Assembly (NCBI RefSeq): GCF_002440555.1
Contig: NZ_DJUR01000015.1
Location: 1 to 44,476, forward strand
From: Aerococcus sp. UBA6277
Lineage (GTDB): Bacteria > Bacillota > Bacilli > Lactobacillales > Aerococcaceae
Direction of reading: 5' to 3'
DNA: 44,476 bases
How positions within the stretch are numbered: position 1 is the stretch's first letter; each line of letters opens with the position of its first letter. Shown one piece after another: positions 25,741 to 34,410 of the stretch. Below the pieces are notes generated by a model. That model was not told where the DNA came from, searched no databases, and saw nothing but the letters and a program-made list of their open reading frames with translations. The translations under genes and the position numbers were made by a program.

Positions 25741-26685
25741 ATGGCTGAAGACCACTTATTTAAAGCGACTTATGCGAGTCCAAAAGATTTTATGGATCAA
25801 CATATACTTGCTCATGAGACACAAAAAAAAGATACAAGCATCAAGCAAACTGGTTACTGGACTATTATTTGGCAACGGTTTGCCCGCAACAAGGCGGCTG
25901 TATTTGGCCTAATTTGTTTTACCATTTTATTAGGCGCAACAGTATTTGCTGGGGTAATTGCCCCTTTTAATCCAGATGAAATTGTAGGTGGGTTTCTACA
26001 AGCCCCTACAGCGACCCACTGGCTAGGAACAGATGAAATTGGCCGAGATGTATTTTCTCGTTTACTTTATGGTGGCCAAGTCTCTATGTTTGTTGGGATT
26101 GTGTCGGTGCTGATTTATGCAGCTATTGGGACTAGCTTAGGTTTATTAGCTGGATTTCTAGGCGGTGTTTGGGACTTTTTAATTATGCGTTTAACTGAAG
26201 TGATTATGTCCTTCCCTTATTTCTTAGTAGTCCTAGTTGCAGTTGGAATCCTTGGACCATCTATTTGGAACGTGACGATCGTGATCGGTTTATTTGGTTG
26301 GGCACCGCTTTGTCGAATAGTCCGAGCAGAAGTGATGAAACTAAAAGGTGCTGATTATATTCAAGCAGCCGTTGCTTCTGGTTATTCAACAAGCAACATT
26401 GTCTTTAAGCAAATCGTTCCAAATATTTTGTCACCAATTTTAGTCAATATGACTTTTGGGATTTCAACTTCTATTATCACAGAAGCTTCGCTTTCCTTCC
26501 TAGGTGTAGGGGTTGTACCACCTACTGCCTCATGGGGGAATTTGTTGACTGCAGCTCAGTCCCTATCGGTATTAACCATGCAATCTTGGCGGTGGATACC
26601 AGTTGGATTGGCCGTATTCTTAGCCGTTTTATCCATCAACTTTATTGGTGAAGGCTTACGTAGCGCAGTTGAAGGTGAGATATAA
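25741..26685 (+). CDS. dppC: Dipeptide/oligopeptide ABC transporter permease, DppC type
   Basis: Second membrane subunit, 314 residues. After a cytoplasmic N-terminal region of about 50 residues come the OppC_N helix (WQRFARNKAAVFGLICFTILLG), the family motif HWLGTDEIGRDVFSRLLYGGQVS, and the EAA loop GADYIQAAVASGYSTSNIVFKQIVPNI. AGGAGGGG stands before the ATG. It pairs with the DppB-type subunit upstream to form the channel. Confidence 0.95.
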   Translation: MAEDHLFKATYASPKDFMDQHILAHETQKKDTSIKQTGYWTIIWQRFARNKAAVFGLICFTILLGATVFAGVIAPFNPDEIVGGFLQAPTATHWLGTDEIGRDVFSRLLYGGQVSMFVGIVSVLIYAAIGTSLGLLAGFLGGVWDFLIMRLTEVIMSFPYFLVVLVAVGILGPSIWNVTIVIGLFGWAPLCRIVRAEVMKLKGADYIQAAVASGYSTSNIVFKQIVPNILSPILVNMTFGISTSIITEASLSFLGVGVVPPTASWGNLLTAAQSLSVLTMQSWRWIPVGLAVFLAVLSINFIGEGLRSAVEGEI

Positions 26686-26705
26686 GACTGGGAGGAGGGA
26701 AAACC

Positions 26706-28334
26706 ATGAAAACAAAACGATTATCGCTAGTTATCGCAACAGTGGCCGCCTTTGTACTTGCCGCCTGCGGTACATCCAATGATAGTTCAGTGGGTCTAAC
26801 GACTGAAGTCCAAGCCCAAGAAACAAGCACTACTGACAATACACTGGATATTGGGACAACTAACACCATTTCCGGTTTTAACGTTTTTAACACCACAGAC
26901 GTTGCTGGGCAATGGATTCAACGGTTCATGTACCCATCATTACTAGACCAACCTGAAGCAGGCGTGTTTGAACCCAATGTCGCTTCAATGACAACAGAAG
27001 ACAACTTAGTTTATACCATCACCATAAAAGATGACGTTGTTTGGTCAGACGGGACACCTTTTACAGCGGGTGATGTGGCTTATAATTTCAATGTCATCGC
27101 TAATCCAAATGTTGAAACTTCTAACTCAGCCAATCTGAAGTCTATCGAAGGGTTGGATGATGCTGGTAAATTAGCGGAAGGGACTGAAATCATTTCCGGT
27201 GTTCAAGTAATTGATGACAAGACCTTAACCATTACCTTGAAGACACCCACTGACCCAGCTTACGTTTATGAAAACATTGGCTTTAAGATTATGATTGCCC
27301 CTAAGCATGTTGTAGAAAAAGAAGATATCTATAACCTGGGTTCTTCTGAATTTGCCACAAATCCGACTGTTTTTGCGGGCCCTTATAAATTCGTGAAATA
27401 TGAGTCAGGATCTTACGTCAAGATGGTGGCCAATGAAAGCTACCATAAAGGCAAGCCAGCTATTGAAAATGCCATCGTTCATATTATGGATTCAACCGGT
27501 ATGGTGATTGCCCTTCAAGCAGGTGAATTAGACATGACTGCTGGTGGTGGGATTGCTTTGATTCCAATTTCAGACATCAAATTCCTTGAACAAAATGAGG
27601 ACATCTATGTCGAATCTAGCTACGGAACCTCAGTCCAGTTTATGTATATCAACAATGAAAAATTCGATAATGCCACTTTTAGACAGGCCCTTTTAGCGGC
27701 TATTGACCGCGACCGGATGTCAGACGGCTTATTGCAAGGGGAAGGGGAAGTTATTCCAACTACCTATACCTCAATTTCAGCCTATAAAGACCCGGACTTA
27801 GACCCAGTGGCCTATGACCCAGATCGTGCCAAAGAATTGCTAGCAGAATCAGGGTTTGATACTAGTCAGACCATTAAATTGGCTGTCCCAACCGGAAATA
27901 TTACCCGGATGAATGCCGCCAACTTGATTGAACAAGACTTAGAAGCCATTGGACTAGATGTTGTCCAAACATCAGCCGACTTTACCACCCACGCGGCCAA
28001 TGTGACAGCAGGCGACTACGACCTAGCTATGATGGGGTTAGCGTTAAACGTTGACCCAGACCAAGGCTCTTACTGGTCATCATCAGGGTCAAACCAAGTC
28101 AATATTAACGACCCAGAGCTCGACCAATTAATCAGCCAAGGTGCATCACAAACCAACTTTGAAGACCGTTACGAAACCTACAAAGCCATCCAAGCCCGTT
28201 TCCAAGAACAAGCTTACCTAGTGCCACTGTATTCTGATTACCAATTCACCATTCAAACCACCGACCTGAATGGTGGTATCCAGCCATTCTGGTTTGGATC
28301 CCTAACAGATATTCAAGGATGGACCTTCAACTAG
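26706..28334 (+). CDS. dppA: Peptide-type substrate-binding lipoprotein, DppA/OppA type
   Basis: Extracellular binding protein of 542 residues, SBP family 5. The signal peptide ends VLAACGTS, so the Cys at about residue 21 is lipidated. The family motif is seen as TITIKDDVVWSDGTPFTAGDVAYNFNVI. It lies between the permease and ATPase genes of the operon. Ligand (di/oligopeptide, or an amino acid conjugate matching the two amidohydrolases) cannot be decided from the sequence. GGGAGGAGGG precedes the ATG. Confidence 0.94.
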   Translation: MKTKRLSLVIATVAAFVLAACGTSNDSSVGLTTEVQAQETSTTDNTLDIGTTNTISGFNVFNTTDVAGQWIQRFMYPSLLDQPEAGVFEPNVASMTTEDNLVYTITIKDDVVWSDGTPFTAGDVAYNFNVIANPNVETSNSANLKSIEGLDDAGKLAEGTEIISGVQVIDDKTLTITLKTPTDPAYVYENIGFKIMIAPKHVVEKEDIYNLGSSEFATNPTVFAGPYKFVKYESGSYVKMVANESYHKGKPAIENAIVHIMDSTGMVIALQAGELDMTAGGGIALIPISDIKFLEQNEDIYVESSYGTSVQFMYINNEKFDNATFRQALLAAIDRDRMSDGLLQGEGEVIPTTYTSISAYKDPDLDPVAYDPDRAKELLAESGFDTSQTIKLAVPTGNITRMNAANLIEQDLEAIGLDVVQTSADFTTHAANVTAGDYDLAMMGLALNVDPDQGSYWSSSGSNQVNINDPELDQLISQGASQTNFEDRYETYKAIQARFQEQAYLVPLYSDYQFTIQTTDLNGGIQPFWFGSLTDIQGWTFN

Positions 28335-28357
28335 GCCACAGAAAGGATTTGATCGAC

Positions 28358-29542
28358 ATGCGCAACGACAAGATACTCGAAGTTAAAAACCTCAAAATTT
28401 CCTTTAAAACTCTAAACGGCGTCCTACCAGCTATTCGCGACGTATCCTTCTCCTTGAAAAAAGGGGAGACACTGGCGATTGTTGGCGAATCTGGATCAGG
28501 GAAGTCTGTATCCACCAAAGCCATCACGGGTTTATTGGCTAAGAACGTGACCAATATTGAAGGTGGCGAAATCCTTTTTAAAGGACAAGACCTTTTAAAA
28601 GCCAGTAAGTCCGACTTAACCAAGATTAGAGGGTCTGAAATTGCCATGATTTTCCAAGACCCAATGACCTCACTGAACCCAGTAATGACAGTTGGCATGC
28701 AAATCGCTGAAGCTGTGATGGCCCATACTAAAGTCAATAAGGCAACGGCCATGCGCCGAGCCATCGACCTCATGGATAAGGTAGAAATTAAAGACCCAGA
28801 AACAAAGGCCTACCATTATCCGCACCAATTTTCAGGCGGGATGCGCCAACGGATCATGATAGCCATGGCCCTTGCTTGTAAACCAAAAATCTTAATTGCA
28901 GATGAACCAACGACAGCCTTAGATGTGTCTGTTCAAGCCCGCATTATTGAATTAATCAACCAATTAAAAGATGAATTTAATACTTCCGTTATCTTTATTA
29001 CCCATGATTTGGGCGTCGTGGCCAATGTGGCCGACCGAGTAGCTGTCATGTATGCTGGCCGTGTTGTTGAAACAGGGACTACTAATGAAATTTTCTACCA
29101 CCCACAACATCCTTATACATGGGGCTTACTAGAAGCGACCCCAACCTTGTCGACAGAAGATGACAACTTGTATACTATTCCAGGTAACCCACCAAATATG
29201 GCCAAGTTGGCAGCGGGGGACCCTTTTGCCCCACGGAATCCTTATGCACTAGATGTTGATTTTGTAAAAGATCCACCTATGTTCGAGGTCTCAGAAACCC
29301 ATCAGGCAGCAACCTGGTTACTAGATGAACGGGCACCAAAAGTGACTTTACCAGTAGGTATTCAAGCGCGTTACGTGGTCTACCAAAGTATTTTAGACCG
29401 GACTGAGGCTGAAAAAGCCCAAGTTGACAAAGAATCATCGCGGTCAGCTTATGGCTTGGCGGCCTTTGAAAATGCCGACCCAACAAATGGGCCTTATCTA
29501 TATGAAGAATTAGCCGAAGTTATACCAGCTTATGAAAATTAG
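28358..29542 (+). CDS. dppD: Peptide ABC transporter ATPase, DppD type
   Basis: Cytoplasmic ATPase of 394 residues. Walker A GESGSGKS, signature FSGGMRQR, Walker [13 protein letters not shown] and H-loop ITHDLG, followed by the OppD/F C-terminal region ([14 protein letters not shown]). The tail extends about 80 residues beyond a standard DppD and lacks the usual CxxxxxxC spacing of iron-sulphur-bearing relatives. The frame is open to 28319 inside dppA, but GAAAGGA fits ATG 28358. Works as a heterodimer with the next gene product. Confidence 0.94.
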   Translation: MRNDKILEVKNLKISFKTLNGVLPAIRDVSFSLKKGETLAIVGESGSGKSVSTKAITGLLAKNVTNIEGGEILFKGQDLLKASKSDLTKIRGSEIAMIFQDPMTSLNPVMTVGMQIAEAVMAHTKVNKATAMRRAIDLMDKVEIKDPETKAYHYPHQFSGGMRQRIMIAMALACKPKILIADEPTTALDVSVQARIIELINQLKDEFNTSVIFITHDLGVVANVADRVAVMYAGRVVETGTTNEIFYHPQHPYTWGLLEATPTLSTEDDNLYTIPGNPPNMAKLAAGDPFAPRNPYALDVDFVKDPPMFEVSETHQAATWLLDERAPKVTLPVGIQARYVVYQSILDRTEAEKAQVDKESSRSAYGLAAFENADPTNGPYLYEELAEVIPAYEN

Positions 29543-29553
29543 GAGGGGATTTG

Positions 29554-30501
29554 ATGACAGATATTGTGTCAGTGAACCATGTGAAAAAAGTCTATGCTGA
29601 GGGGCGGGCGGAAGAAGTAATCGCCGTAAATGACGTATCTTTTACCATTAAGGCAGGGGAAACCTTTGGCTTGGTAGGAGAATCAGGGTCTGGTAAGTCG
29701 ACAACAGGGAAACTTTTGATGAAATTAGAAAACCTAAGTGATGGCGAAATCAATTTTTTGGGTCAGGATATTGCCCAAATAAAAGGTCGGCGTGACCTAT
29801 TGGCCTTTAGAAAAGATATCCAAATGATTTTCCAAGACCCCTTTGCCTCTTTAAATCCTAGGATGACAGTGGGGGAAATTATTGGTGGGCCAATGCGGAT
29901 CCATGGCTTGGTGAAAACTAAGCAAGAACAAGAAGCTGCTGTAGCAGAATTAATGGCTCAAGTTGGTTTAGACCCACTATATGCTAACCGGTATCCGCGG
30001 GAGTTTTCAGGGGGTCAGTGTCAACGGGTCGGGATTGCCAGAGCGCTAGCCCTTAGACCAAAATTAATTATCGCAGATGAAGCCATTTCAGCCCTTGACG
30101 TATCCATTCAAGCCCAAATCGTTAACTTATTGAAAGACTTGAAAGTCACCAATGATTTAACCTATTTATTCATTACCCATGACTTGTCTATGGTCAAATA
30201 TATTTCTGACCGGATTGGCGTCATGTGCCAAGGGCGGTTGGTTGAAATCGGTACAGCTGATGAAATCTATAACAACCCCTTGCATGACTATACCAGGTCC
30301 TTGTTATCGGCAATTCCAACAGCGGATCCAGAGTCAGAAAAAGTCCGTCAACGACTTCACTTTGACGGCTTAGCTTATAGTGAGGATCAATGGGCGGACT
30401 GTAGCTTAGTTGAAGTGGCTCCTGACCACTTTGTCTATTGTCACCCAAGCGAAGTAGCTGGATACAAAGACCAGGTAAAACCGGCTTTGGCATTGGTATA
30501 A
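29554..30501 (+). CDS. dppF: Peptide ABC transporter ATPase, DppF type
   Basis: Second ATPase, 315 residues. Walker [10 protein letters not shown], signature FSGGQCQR, Walker B IIADEAISALDVS and H-loop ITHDLS. The Walker B Glu is followed by AISALD rather than PTSALD, normal for DppF. The C-terminus carries an extra domain with Cys residues (WADCSLVEVAPDHFVYCHPSEV). AGGAGGGG is 6 nt before the ATG at 29554; a TTG directly before is less likely. Last gene of the operon, with a terminator after it. Confidence 0.94.
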   Translation: MTDIVSVNHVKKVYAEGRAEEVIAVNDVSFTIKAGETFGLVGESGSGKSTTGKLLMKLENLSDGEINFLGQDIAQIKGRRDLLAFRKDIQMIFQDPFASLNPRMTVGEIIGGPMRIHGLVKTKQEQEAAVAELMAQVGLDPLYANRYPREFSGGQCQRVGIARALALRPKLIIADEAISALDVSIQAQIVNLLKDLKVTNDLTYLFITHDLSMVKYISDRIGVMCQGRLVEIGTADEIYNNPLHDYTRSLLSAIPTADPESEKVRQRLHFDGLAYSEDQWADCSLVEVAPDHFVYCHPSEVAGYKDQVKPALALV

Positions 30502-30516
30502 ATATAGGCGCATACG

Positions 30517-30553
30517 AAAAAGGTGGTCTGGAATTTTTCCAGGCCACCTTTTT
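30517..30553. terminator. Bidirectional terminator after dpp operon
   Basis: Fifteen-bp stem with one G-T pair (30517-30531 with 30539-30553), loop AATTTTT, A-run on the left and T-run on the right. It ends both the Dpp operon and the convergent GntR-ABC operon. Confidence 0.95.
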
Positions 30554-30577
30554 AATATTTTTCACGACATCATTTTC

Positions 30578-31774
30578 TTATTGAAGGAATTGTTGTTCTT
30601 CAACACTGGTGATTTTTGCGAAAGAATATGGACTATTTTCTTCTATAGTATATTCTTCTACAGTGGTCGTTTCACCAGTGGCAATATCCACTCGTTGCAA
30701 TTGGCCTGTTTTGCCATCTGCAATGGTTTGGAAGATATAGCCATTGTCAATGTAGTAGTCAGAGGCTTGTTCAAGGTCTGACTGCCATATTTGGTCAAAG
30801 TTTTGGCTCTCCATGTCGTAAGCGTAAATACTTAATTGACTAGGATAGCTACCGTAGTCATTCTCCACATAATTATTGGTTAAGACAAAGATTTTATCTT
30901 CAATAATCATCGGCGTAAGGTCGGTTTCACCAGATTGTTCTTCTAAAGCACTTACTAATGATGACGTGTCCATGAATTGTTTGTTACCGTTTGTTGGATT
31001 GATAATCTCATAAGTAGTTGGAGAGATATAGTCTTCACTGTCTTCATTATTTGTTGCTGCTATTGGCAACAAGTGGTACTTAGGGTTACGGCTTAACCCG
31101 TCAACACTGCCTAAGTACAATTCATAACTCGCATTGTCCATGGTTGCAACTTCCGTGATTTCGCCATCTGCCTTGTTTAATTCAAAGGTTTTTAAATAGT
31201 CTGCTTGGTCGTAGTCTTGTAGGAAGGCATATACCAGGTAAATGGTCGTGTCATCTTCAGCGATTGACATCAAGGTATTACCAGTCCGGTCTGCTTGGTC
31301 TAACTGAAAAGACGGTGTGGTATAGGTCCAGTTGCCTTCATCATTTTTTTGAATTAAGGTCAAGTCTAATTGGGCTTTGTTATCACCTAAGAGGGTATCA
31401 GCCTGCCATAATTGTAGGTCATCATCTTCCAAAATCAAACGTGCATTAGACAAATTTGGGCGGTCGAACAAGGAGAATTTTTTGTAGACCGCATCTTGAA
31501 CTTGGCTGGTAAACATACCATAGCTATCATTGATCGTAGGAATTAGCACGTCACCTCGTCTTGATAGAGGAATCCAGTTAATTGAATTCGAATCATCTTC
31601 GGTTGATAGATAAAGGCTCGATACCTGGGTTTCTTGCCCGCTTGCTTCAGAGTTTACACTGGTTACCTTTACAGGTTTAAAGGTGCCAACCCTAAGCCAG
31701 ACGAATAAGGACACACCAGCAATTACCGCTAGGAAAATAAGGGTCAGCCAGTTTTGTTTACGCATTTTCATCAT
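30578..31774 (-). CDS. Membrane-anchored extracytoplasmic protein, unknown
   Basis: I do not recognise the family. About 398 residues: one N-terminal membrane helix (WLTLIFLAVIAGVSLFVWL) then a large hydrophilic domain predicted outside, with repeating strands (for example LYLSTEDDSNSINWIPLS, IIEDKIFVLTNNYVEND, YYIDNGYIFQTIADGKTGQL), suggesting a beta-propeller-like fold. The frame is open to 31801, but AAGGAG stands close before the ATG at 31774 (MMKMRKQNW). It is the last gene of a gntR-ATPase-permease operon, starting 13 nt after the permease stop, so it is probably an accessory or sensor of that transporter. Confidence 0.65.
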   Translation of the reverse strand: MMKMRKQNWLTLIFLAVIAGVSLFVWLRVGTFKPVKVTSVNSEASGQETQVSSLYLSTEDDSNSINWIPLSRRGDVLIPTINDSYGMFTSQVQDAVYKKFSLFDRPNLSNARLILEDDDLQLWQADTLLGDNKAQLDLTLIQKNDEGNWTYTTPSFQLDQADRTGNTLMSIAEDDTTIYLVYAFLQDYDQADYLKTFELNKADGEITEVATMDNASYELYLGSVDGLSRNPKYHLLPIAATNNEDSEDYISPTTYEIINPTNGNKQFMDTSSLVSALEEQSGETDLTPMIIEDKIFVLTNNYVENDYGSYPSQLSIYAYDMESQNFDQIWQSDLEQASDYYIDNGYIFQTIADGKTGQLQRVDIATGETTTVEEYTIEENSPYSFAKITSVEEQQFLQ

Positions 31775-31787
31775 GATAGCTCCTTTC

Positions 31788-32603
31788 TTAAACACTGACA
31801 TAATGGTTCATCAACCATGACATCATGTAACCGTTGATAATATTTGCGGCATAAATGAAGACTAAGACGATAATAGTTGCTTCAGTCGCTGTAAGAGACA
31901 GGGTGAGTGTTGAAAAGGCCATCAGGTAGATAAGGGCAATAGATACCAACCAGTAAATGACGATATGTATAATCGTCCGAGCCCATGTATAACCTCTCGC
32001 ACTTAGTAAAATGATCATGCTATTCATTAAGGTGAATAAGAACCATAAACCACCACCATAGGTCAGAAAAGTTTGTCCTGGATAGGGCGGGAACAAGACT
32101 AAACTCGTTTGCATCTTAGTCGCAATTTGAATCAAAACTGGTGTCGTCGTATAGTTATCAGCAAACATGATAGAAAAAGCGGTGTTTGCAACATAGAATA
32201 CAGCCAATTGTAAAATCAAAATTCCAGCCATCATGATTAAGGTAGAGATTAGCTTGGCGTAGGCAATTGGTGCCCGGTTCCCAGGTAAACTTAACAATCG
32301 GTAAATAAAGCTTCCTTGAAAATGCCAGTCGCGAATCCATGAAAATACCGCGTAAGCGAGTAAAGCAAAACCAGTGGCTCCAATAATCAAGGTAAAGGCC
32401 ATGCTATCGTCAAAAGCCGATGCTAAGTTGGTAATTGGGAAGCGGTAATCTGTGGTATTTCCGGATGCAATCGCCTTATAGCTTGCCCTGACGTTTCCAA
32501 ATACCATGATTCCTTCAGTCACTAAGACAAAAGCGATTAGCAGGAAATAAAACCCTTTTGCTCGTTTTAATTCGTCCGTGATTAAATTCAGTAATTTTAT
32601 CAT
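31788..32603 (-). CDS. ABC-2-type permease of GntR-linked transporter
   Basis: Integral membrane protein of 271 residues with six hydrophobic helices (for example FYFLLIAFVLVTEGIMVFG, AFTLIIGATGFALLAYAVF, TLIMMAGILILQLAVFYVA). It lacks an FtsX signature and resembles membrane partners of YtrA-type operons. The likely start is ATG 32603, one base into the stop of the ATPase gene and just after GGGAGGTG; the longer frame to 32621 would begin inside the ribosome-binding site. Works with the ATPase upstream; substrate unknown, relatives respond to cell-envelope stress or peptide antibiotics. Confidence 0.8.
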   Translation of the reverse strand: MIKLLNLITDELKRAKGFYFLLIAFVLVTEGIMVFGNVRASYKAIASGNTTDYRFPITNLASAFDDSMAFTLIIGATGFALLAYAVFSWIRDWHFQGSFIYRLLSLPGNRAPIAYAKLISTLIMMAGILILQLAVFYVANTAFSIMFADNYTTTPVLIQIATKMQTSLVLFPPYPGQTFLTYGGGLWFLFTLMNSMIILLSARGYTWARTIIHIVIYWLVSIALIYLMAFSTLTLSLTATEATIIVLVFIYAANIINGYMMSWLMNHYVSV

Positions 32604-33289
32604 TAGCGATACACCTCCCACATCTTATCGGTAATCGACTTGCCTTCTTCTAAACGTAAATCTTCCGTATAGAAATCTTGAATAATTCGGCAATCTTTTA
32701 ACATGACTACCCGGTCCACCAAAGTTTCAATCTCATTAATTTCATGGGTTGAAATTAAAACGCCACGTCCAGCCATCAACTTACTCGTGAAGACATTGGC
32801 AATTTCTTCTCTAGTAAAGATATCAATCCCAGAAAAAGGTTCATCCATAATGAGGTAATCCGAGTTTAAAGTTAGACCAAGCAGCAAGTTCACCTTAGCC
32901 GTATTTCCCTTAGACAAGTGTGAAATCTTTTCATCAGGATTTAAATTGAAGAAAGTCAGCAAGTCTTTAGCTAAGACTGGATCATAAGTACTGTAGTAAG
33001 TGGCCATAAAATCTAAAGCTTCTTGAATAGTCATCTCTTTCGCCACGATGATGCTGTCAGGAATGTAAGAAATCCGGTTAAAATCATTAAAATCGATCGG
33101 TTTACCATCAATTAAAAATTGACCAGAGGAGATAGGGGTTAACTTCATCAAACCATTCATCAAACTCGTTTTCCCAGACCCATTCTCCCCTATTAAAGCC
33201 GTAATTTCTCCAGGTTTAATAGAGAAAGACACATCCTCGAGAATTTTCTTTGCCCCATAAAATTTATTCACCTTTTCAATCTCAATCAT
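32603..33289 (-). CDS. ABC transporter ATPase of GntR-linked transporter
   Basis: ATPase of 228 residues. Walker A GENGSGKTS, signature degenerate (LSKGNTAKVNLLLGL in place of LSGGQ), Walker B YLIMDEPFSGIDI and switch His in STHEINE. This signature form is typical of YtrB/YhcH-like ATPases. GAGGTG precedes ATG 33289; the longer GTG start at 33298 overlaps that site. The gene overlaps gntR by 8 nt and the permease gene by 1 nt. Confidence 0.9.
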   Translation of the reverse strand: MIEIEKVNKFYGAKKILEDVSFSIKPGEITALIGENGSGKTSLMNGLMKLTPISSGQFLIDGKPIDFNDFNRISYIPDSIIVAKEMTIQEALDFMATYYSTYDPVLAKDLLTFFNLNPDEKISHLSKGNTAKVNLLLGLTLNSDYLIMDEPFSGIDIFTREEIANVFTSKLMAGRGVLISTHEINEIETLVDRVVMLKDCRIIQDFYTEDLRLEEGKSITDKMWEVYR

Positions 33290-33659
33290 CTTGTTCACCT
33301 CGTTTTTGGAAATATTCTGTCATGTAAGTGGCAATCTCATGCGGGTCCATATTCAGGACCTGTGTGGTATCATAGAAGACCGCCATGGCCTGCTCCAAAG
33401 CATCACGCTTTAGTTGTTGAATAATCATTTGGTTTTCCGTCACTCGACTTGGCACATTTGCTTCTGACACAATAATCCCTTCTTCCTCTAATGATTTAAA
33501 CGCCCGCTGAACCGTATTAGGGTTGATCTTGAACATTTTGGCGATATCACGACGAGAGGGCAACTTATCCCCAGCCATCAATCGGCTAGCAACAATCTCC
33601 CTCTTATAATGGTCGGCTAATTGTATATAAATCGGCGTCTGCTTATCAAACACAACCAT
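33282..33659 (-). CDS. GntR-family regulator, YtrA subfamily
   Basis: Short repressor of 125 residues. The winged HTH occupies about residues 10-75 (PIYIQLADHYKREIVASRLMAGDKLPSRRDIAKMFKINPNTVQRAFKSLEEEGI), followed by only two helices for dimerisation, the hallmark of the YtrA subgroup that governs neighbouring ABC genes. GGAGGG is 6 nt before the ATG. Two dyads with AGTGTA/TACACT half-sites lie at 33691-33757, so autoregulation of the whole operon is likely. The inducer is unknown. Confidence 0.93.
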   Translation of the reverse strand: MVVFDKQTPIYIQLADHYKREIVASRLMAGDKLPSRRDIAKMFKINPNTVQRAFKSLEEEGIIVSEANVPSRVTENQMIIQQLKRDALEQAMAVFYDTTQVLNMDPHEIATYMTEYFQKRGEQDD

Positions 33660-33690
33660 GAAGACCCTCCTTTCAAAAATACTTTATCAA

Positions 33691-33716
33691 AAGTGTATTA
33701 TCCAATTGATACACTT
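33691..33716. promoter_or_regulatory. Operator dyad for YtrA-type GntR
   Basis: AAGTGTAT (33691-33698) and ATACACTT (33709-33716) form a perfect 8-bp inverted repeat with 10 nt between. It lies between the promoter and the gntR start codon. Confidence 0.75.
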
Positions 33717-33727
33717 TCTCTATCTGT

Positions 33728-33757
33728 ATTATATGGTTGATACACTTAAAGTGTCAA
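33728..33757 (-). promoter_or_regulatory. Promoter of GntR-ABC operon with embedded operator
   Basis: Minus strand: TTGACA (complement of 33752-33757), 18-nt spacer, TATAAT (complement of 33728-33733). A second AGTGTATCAA half-site with partner (TTGATACACTT and AAGTGTCAA on the plus strand, 33737-33757) lies in the spacer and over the -35. Confidence 0.85.
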
Positions 33758-33823
33758 TAGCGGGATGCTATGAAGATCATTTAATCATTTTTATTGGCAA
33801 AAAGAGAATAGGTTGACAAGCAT

Positions 33824-34015
33824 ATGGGTATTGAGGGGGATACAAATCAATTCGCTACAGAAGAGCGCAATCGTGTATAAAAATTCAACTAAGACAGATT
33901 AGTCGCGTACGTTCTATTTCAGTACTTTTTTGACAAAGCATTGACGACGTTGGTTCAGGGGGAAAAGCAAACAGATTTAAAGAAACAGTTGAAAAGTATA
34001 GTGAATGTTTACTAG
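33824..34015 (+). pseudogene. Short decayed gene, possibly TetR C-terminus
   Basis: One frame of 64 codons with only two internal stops reads MGIEGDTNQFATEERNRV, stop, KFN, stop, DRLVAYVLFQYFFDKALTTL and then VQGEKQTDLKKQLKSIVNVY. The last part resembles the amphipathic C-terminal helices of TetR-like regulators, but the similarity is weak. It may be a relic of a gene displaced between the two operons. Confidence 0.3.
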
Positions 34016-34094
34016 CATAATGCTTACGCTTAACCAAAATCAGCAAATTAAGAAGAATGATTTATGTATAAATTAGAATACTATTAAAAATCAC

Positions 34095-34123
34095 TTGACT
34101 TTTTAATTTGAACATTTTATTAT
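34095..34123 (+). promoter_or_regulatory. Promoter of histidine operon
   Basis: TTGACT (34095-34100), 17-nt spacer, TATTAT (34118-34123). Transcription would begin near 34130, at the foot of the T-box leader. Confidence 0.82.
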
Positions 34124-34129
34124 GAGTGT

Positions 34130-34382
34130 AATCAAGTGAGAGACAGTAAAGATTAAGAGATAGGATCAACATTTCCAGAAAGTCTGTGGTTGCTGTGAAC
34201 AGATAATGTCCCCTATGAAGACACGCCTTTGCTTAAATGACACGTAGTCCGGTGGCACCGTTATAGCCAGACTAGCGGATAAAGACTAGTCAATGAGGTT
34301 ATAAGTGTGAACTTATGACGAATTAAGGTGGGAACACGTTTCGGCGTCCTTGATCCAGTGATGGATTGAGGGCGTTTTTTTA
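34130..34382 (+). promoter_or_regulatory. T-box leader, histidine specifier
   Basis: Stem I is built by ATAGG/CCTAT and ACATT/AATGT and a lower GTAAAG/CTTTGC helix. The specifier loop has GAA (34217-34219), then GA, then CAC (34222-34224), a His codon. The T-box sequence AAGGTGGGAACACG is at 34325-34338. Its TGGG would pair with an acceptor end whose discriminator is C, which among bacterial tRNAs points to tRNA-His. A terminator (34345-34374) with a T-run follows. It controls hisZGDCBAF(IE). Confidence 0.93.
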
Positions 34383-34410
34383 TTATTTTACATTTTGAAG
34401 GAGGGGCAAC

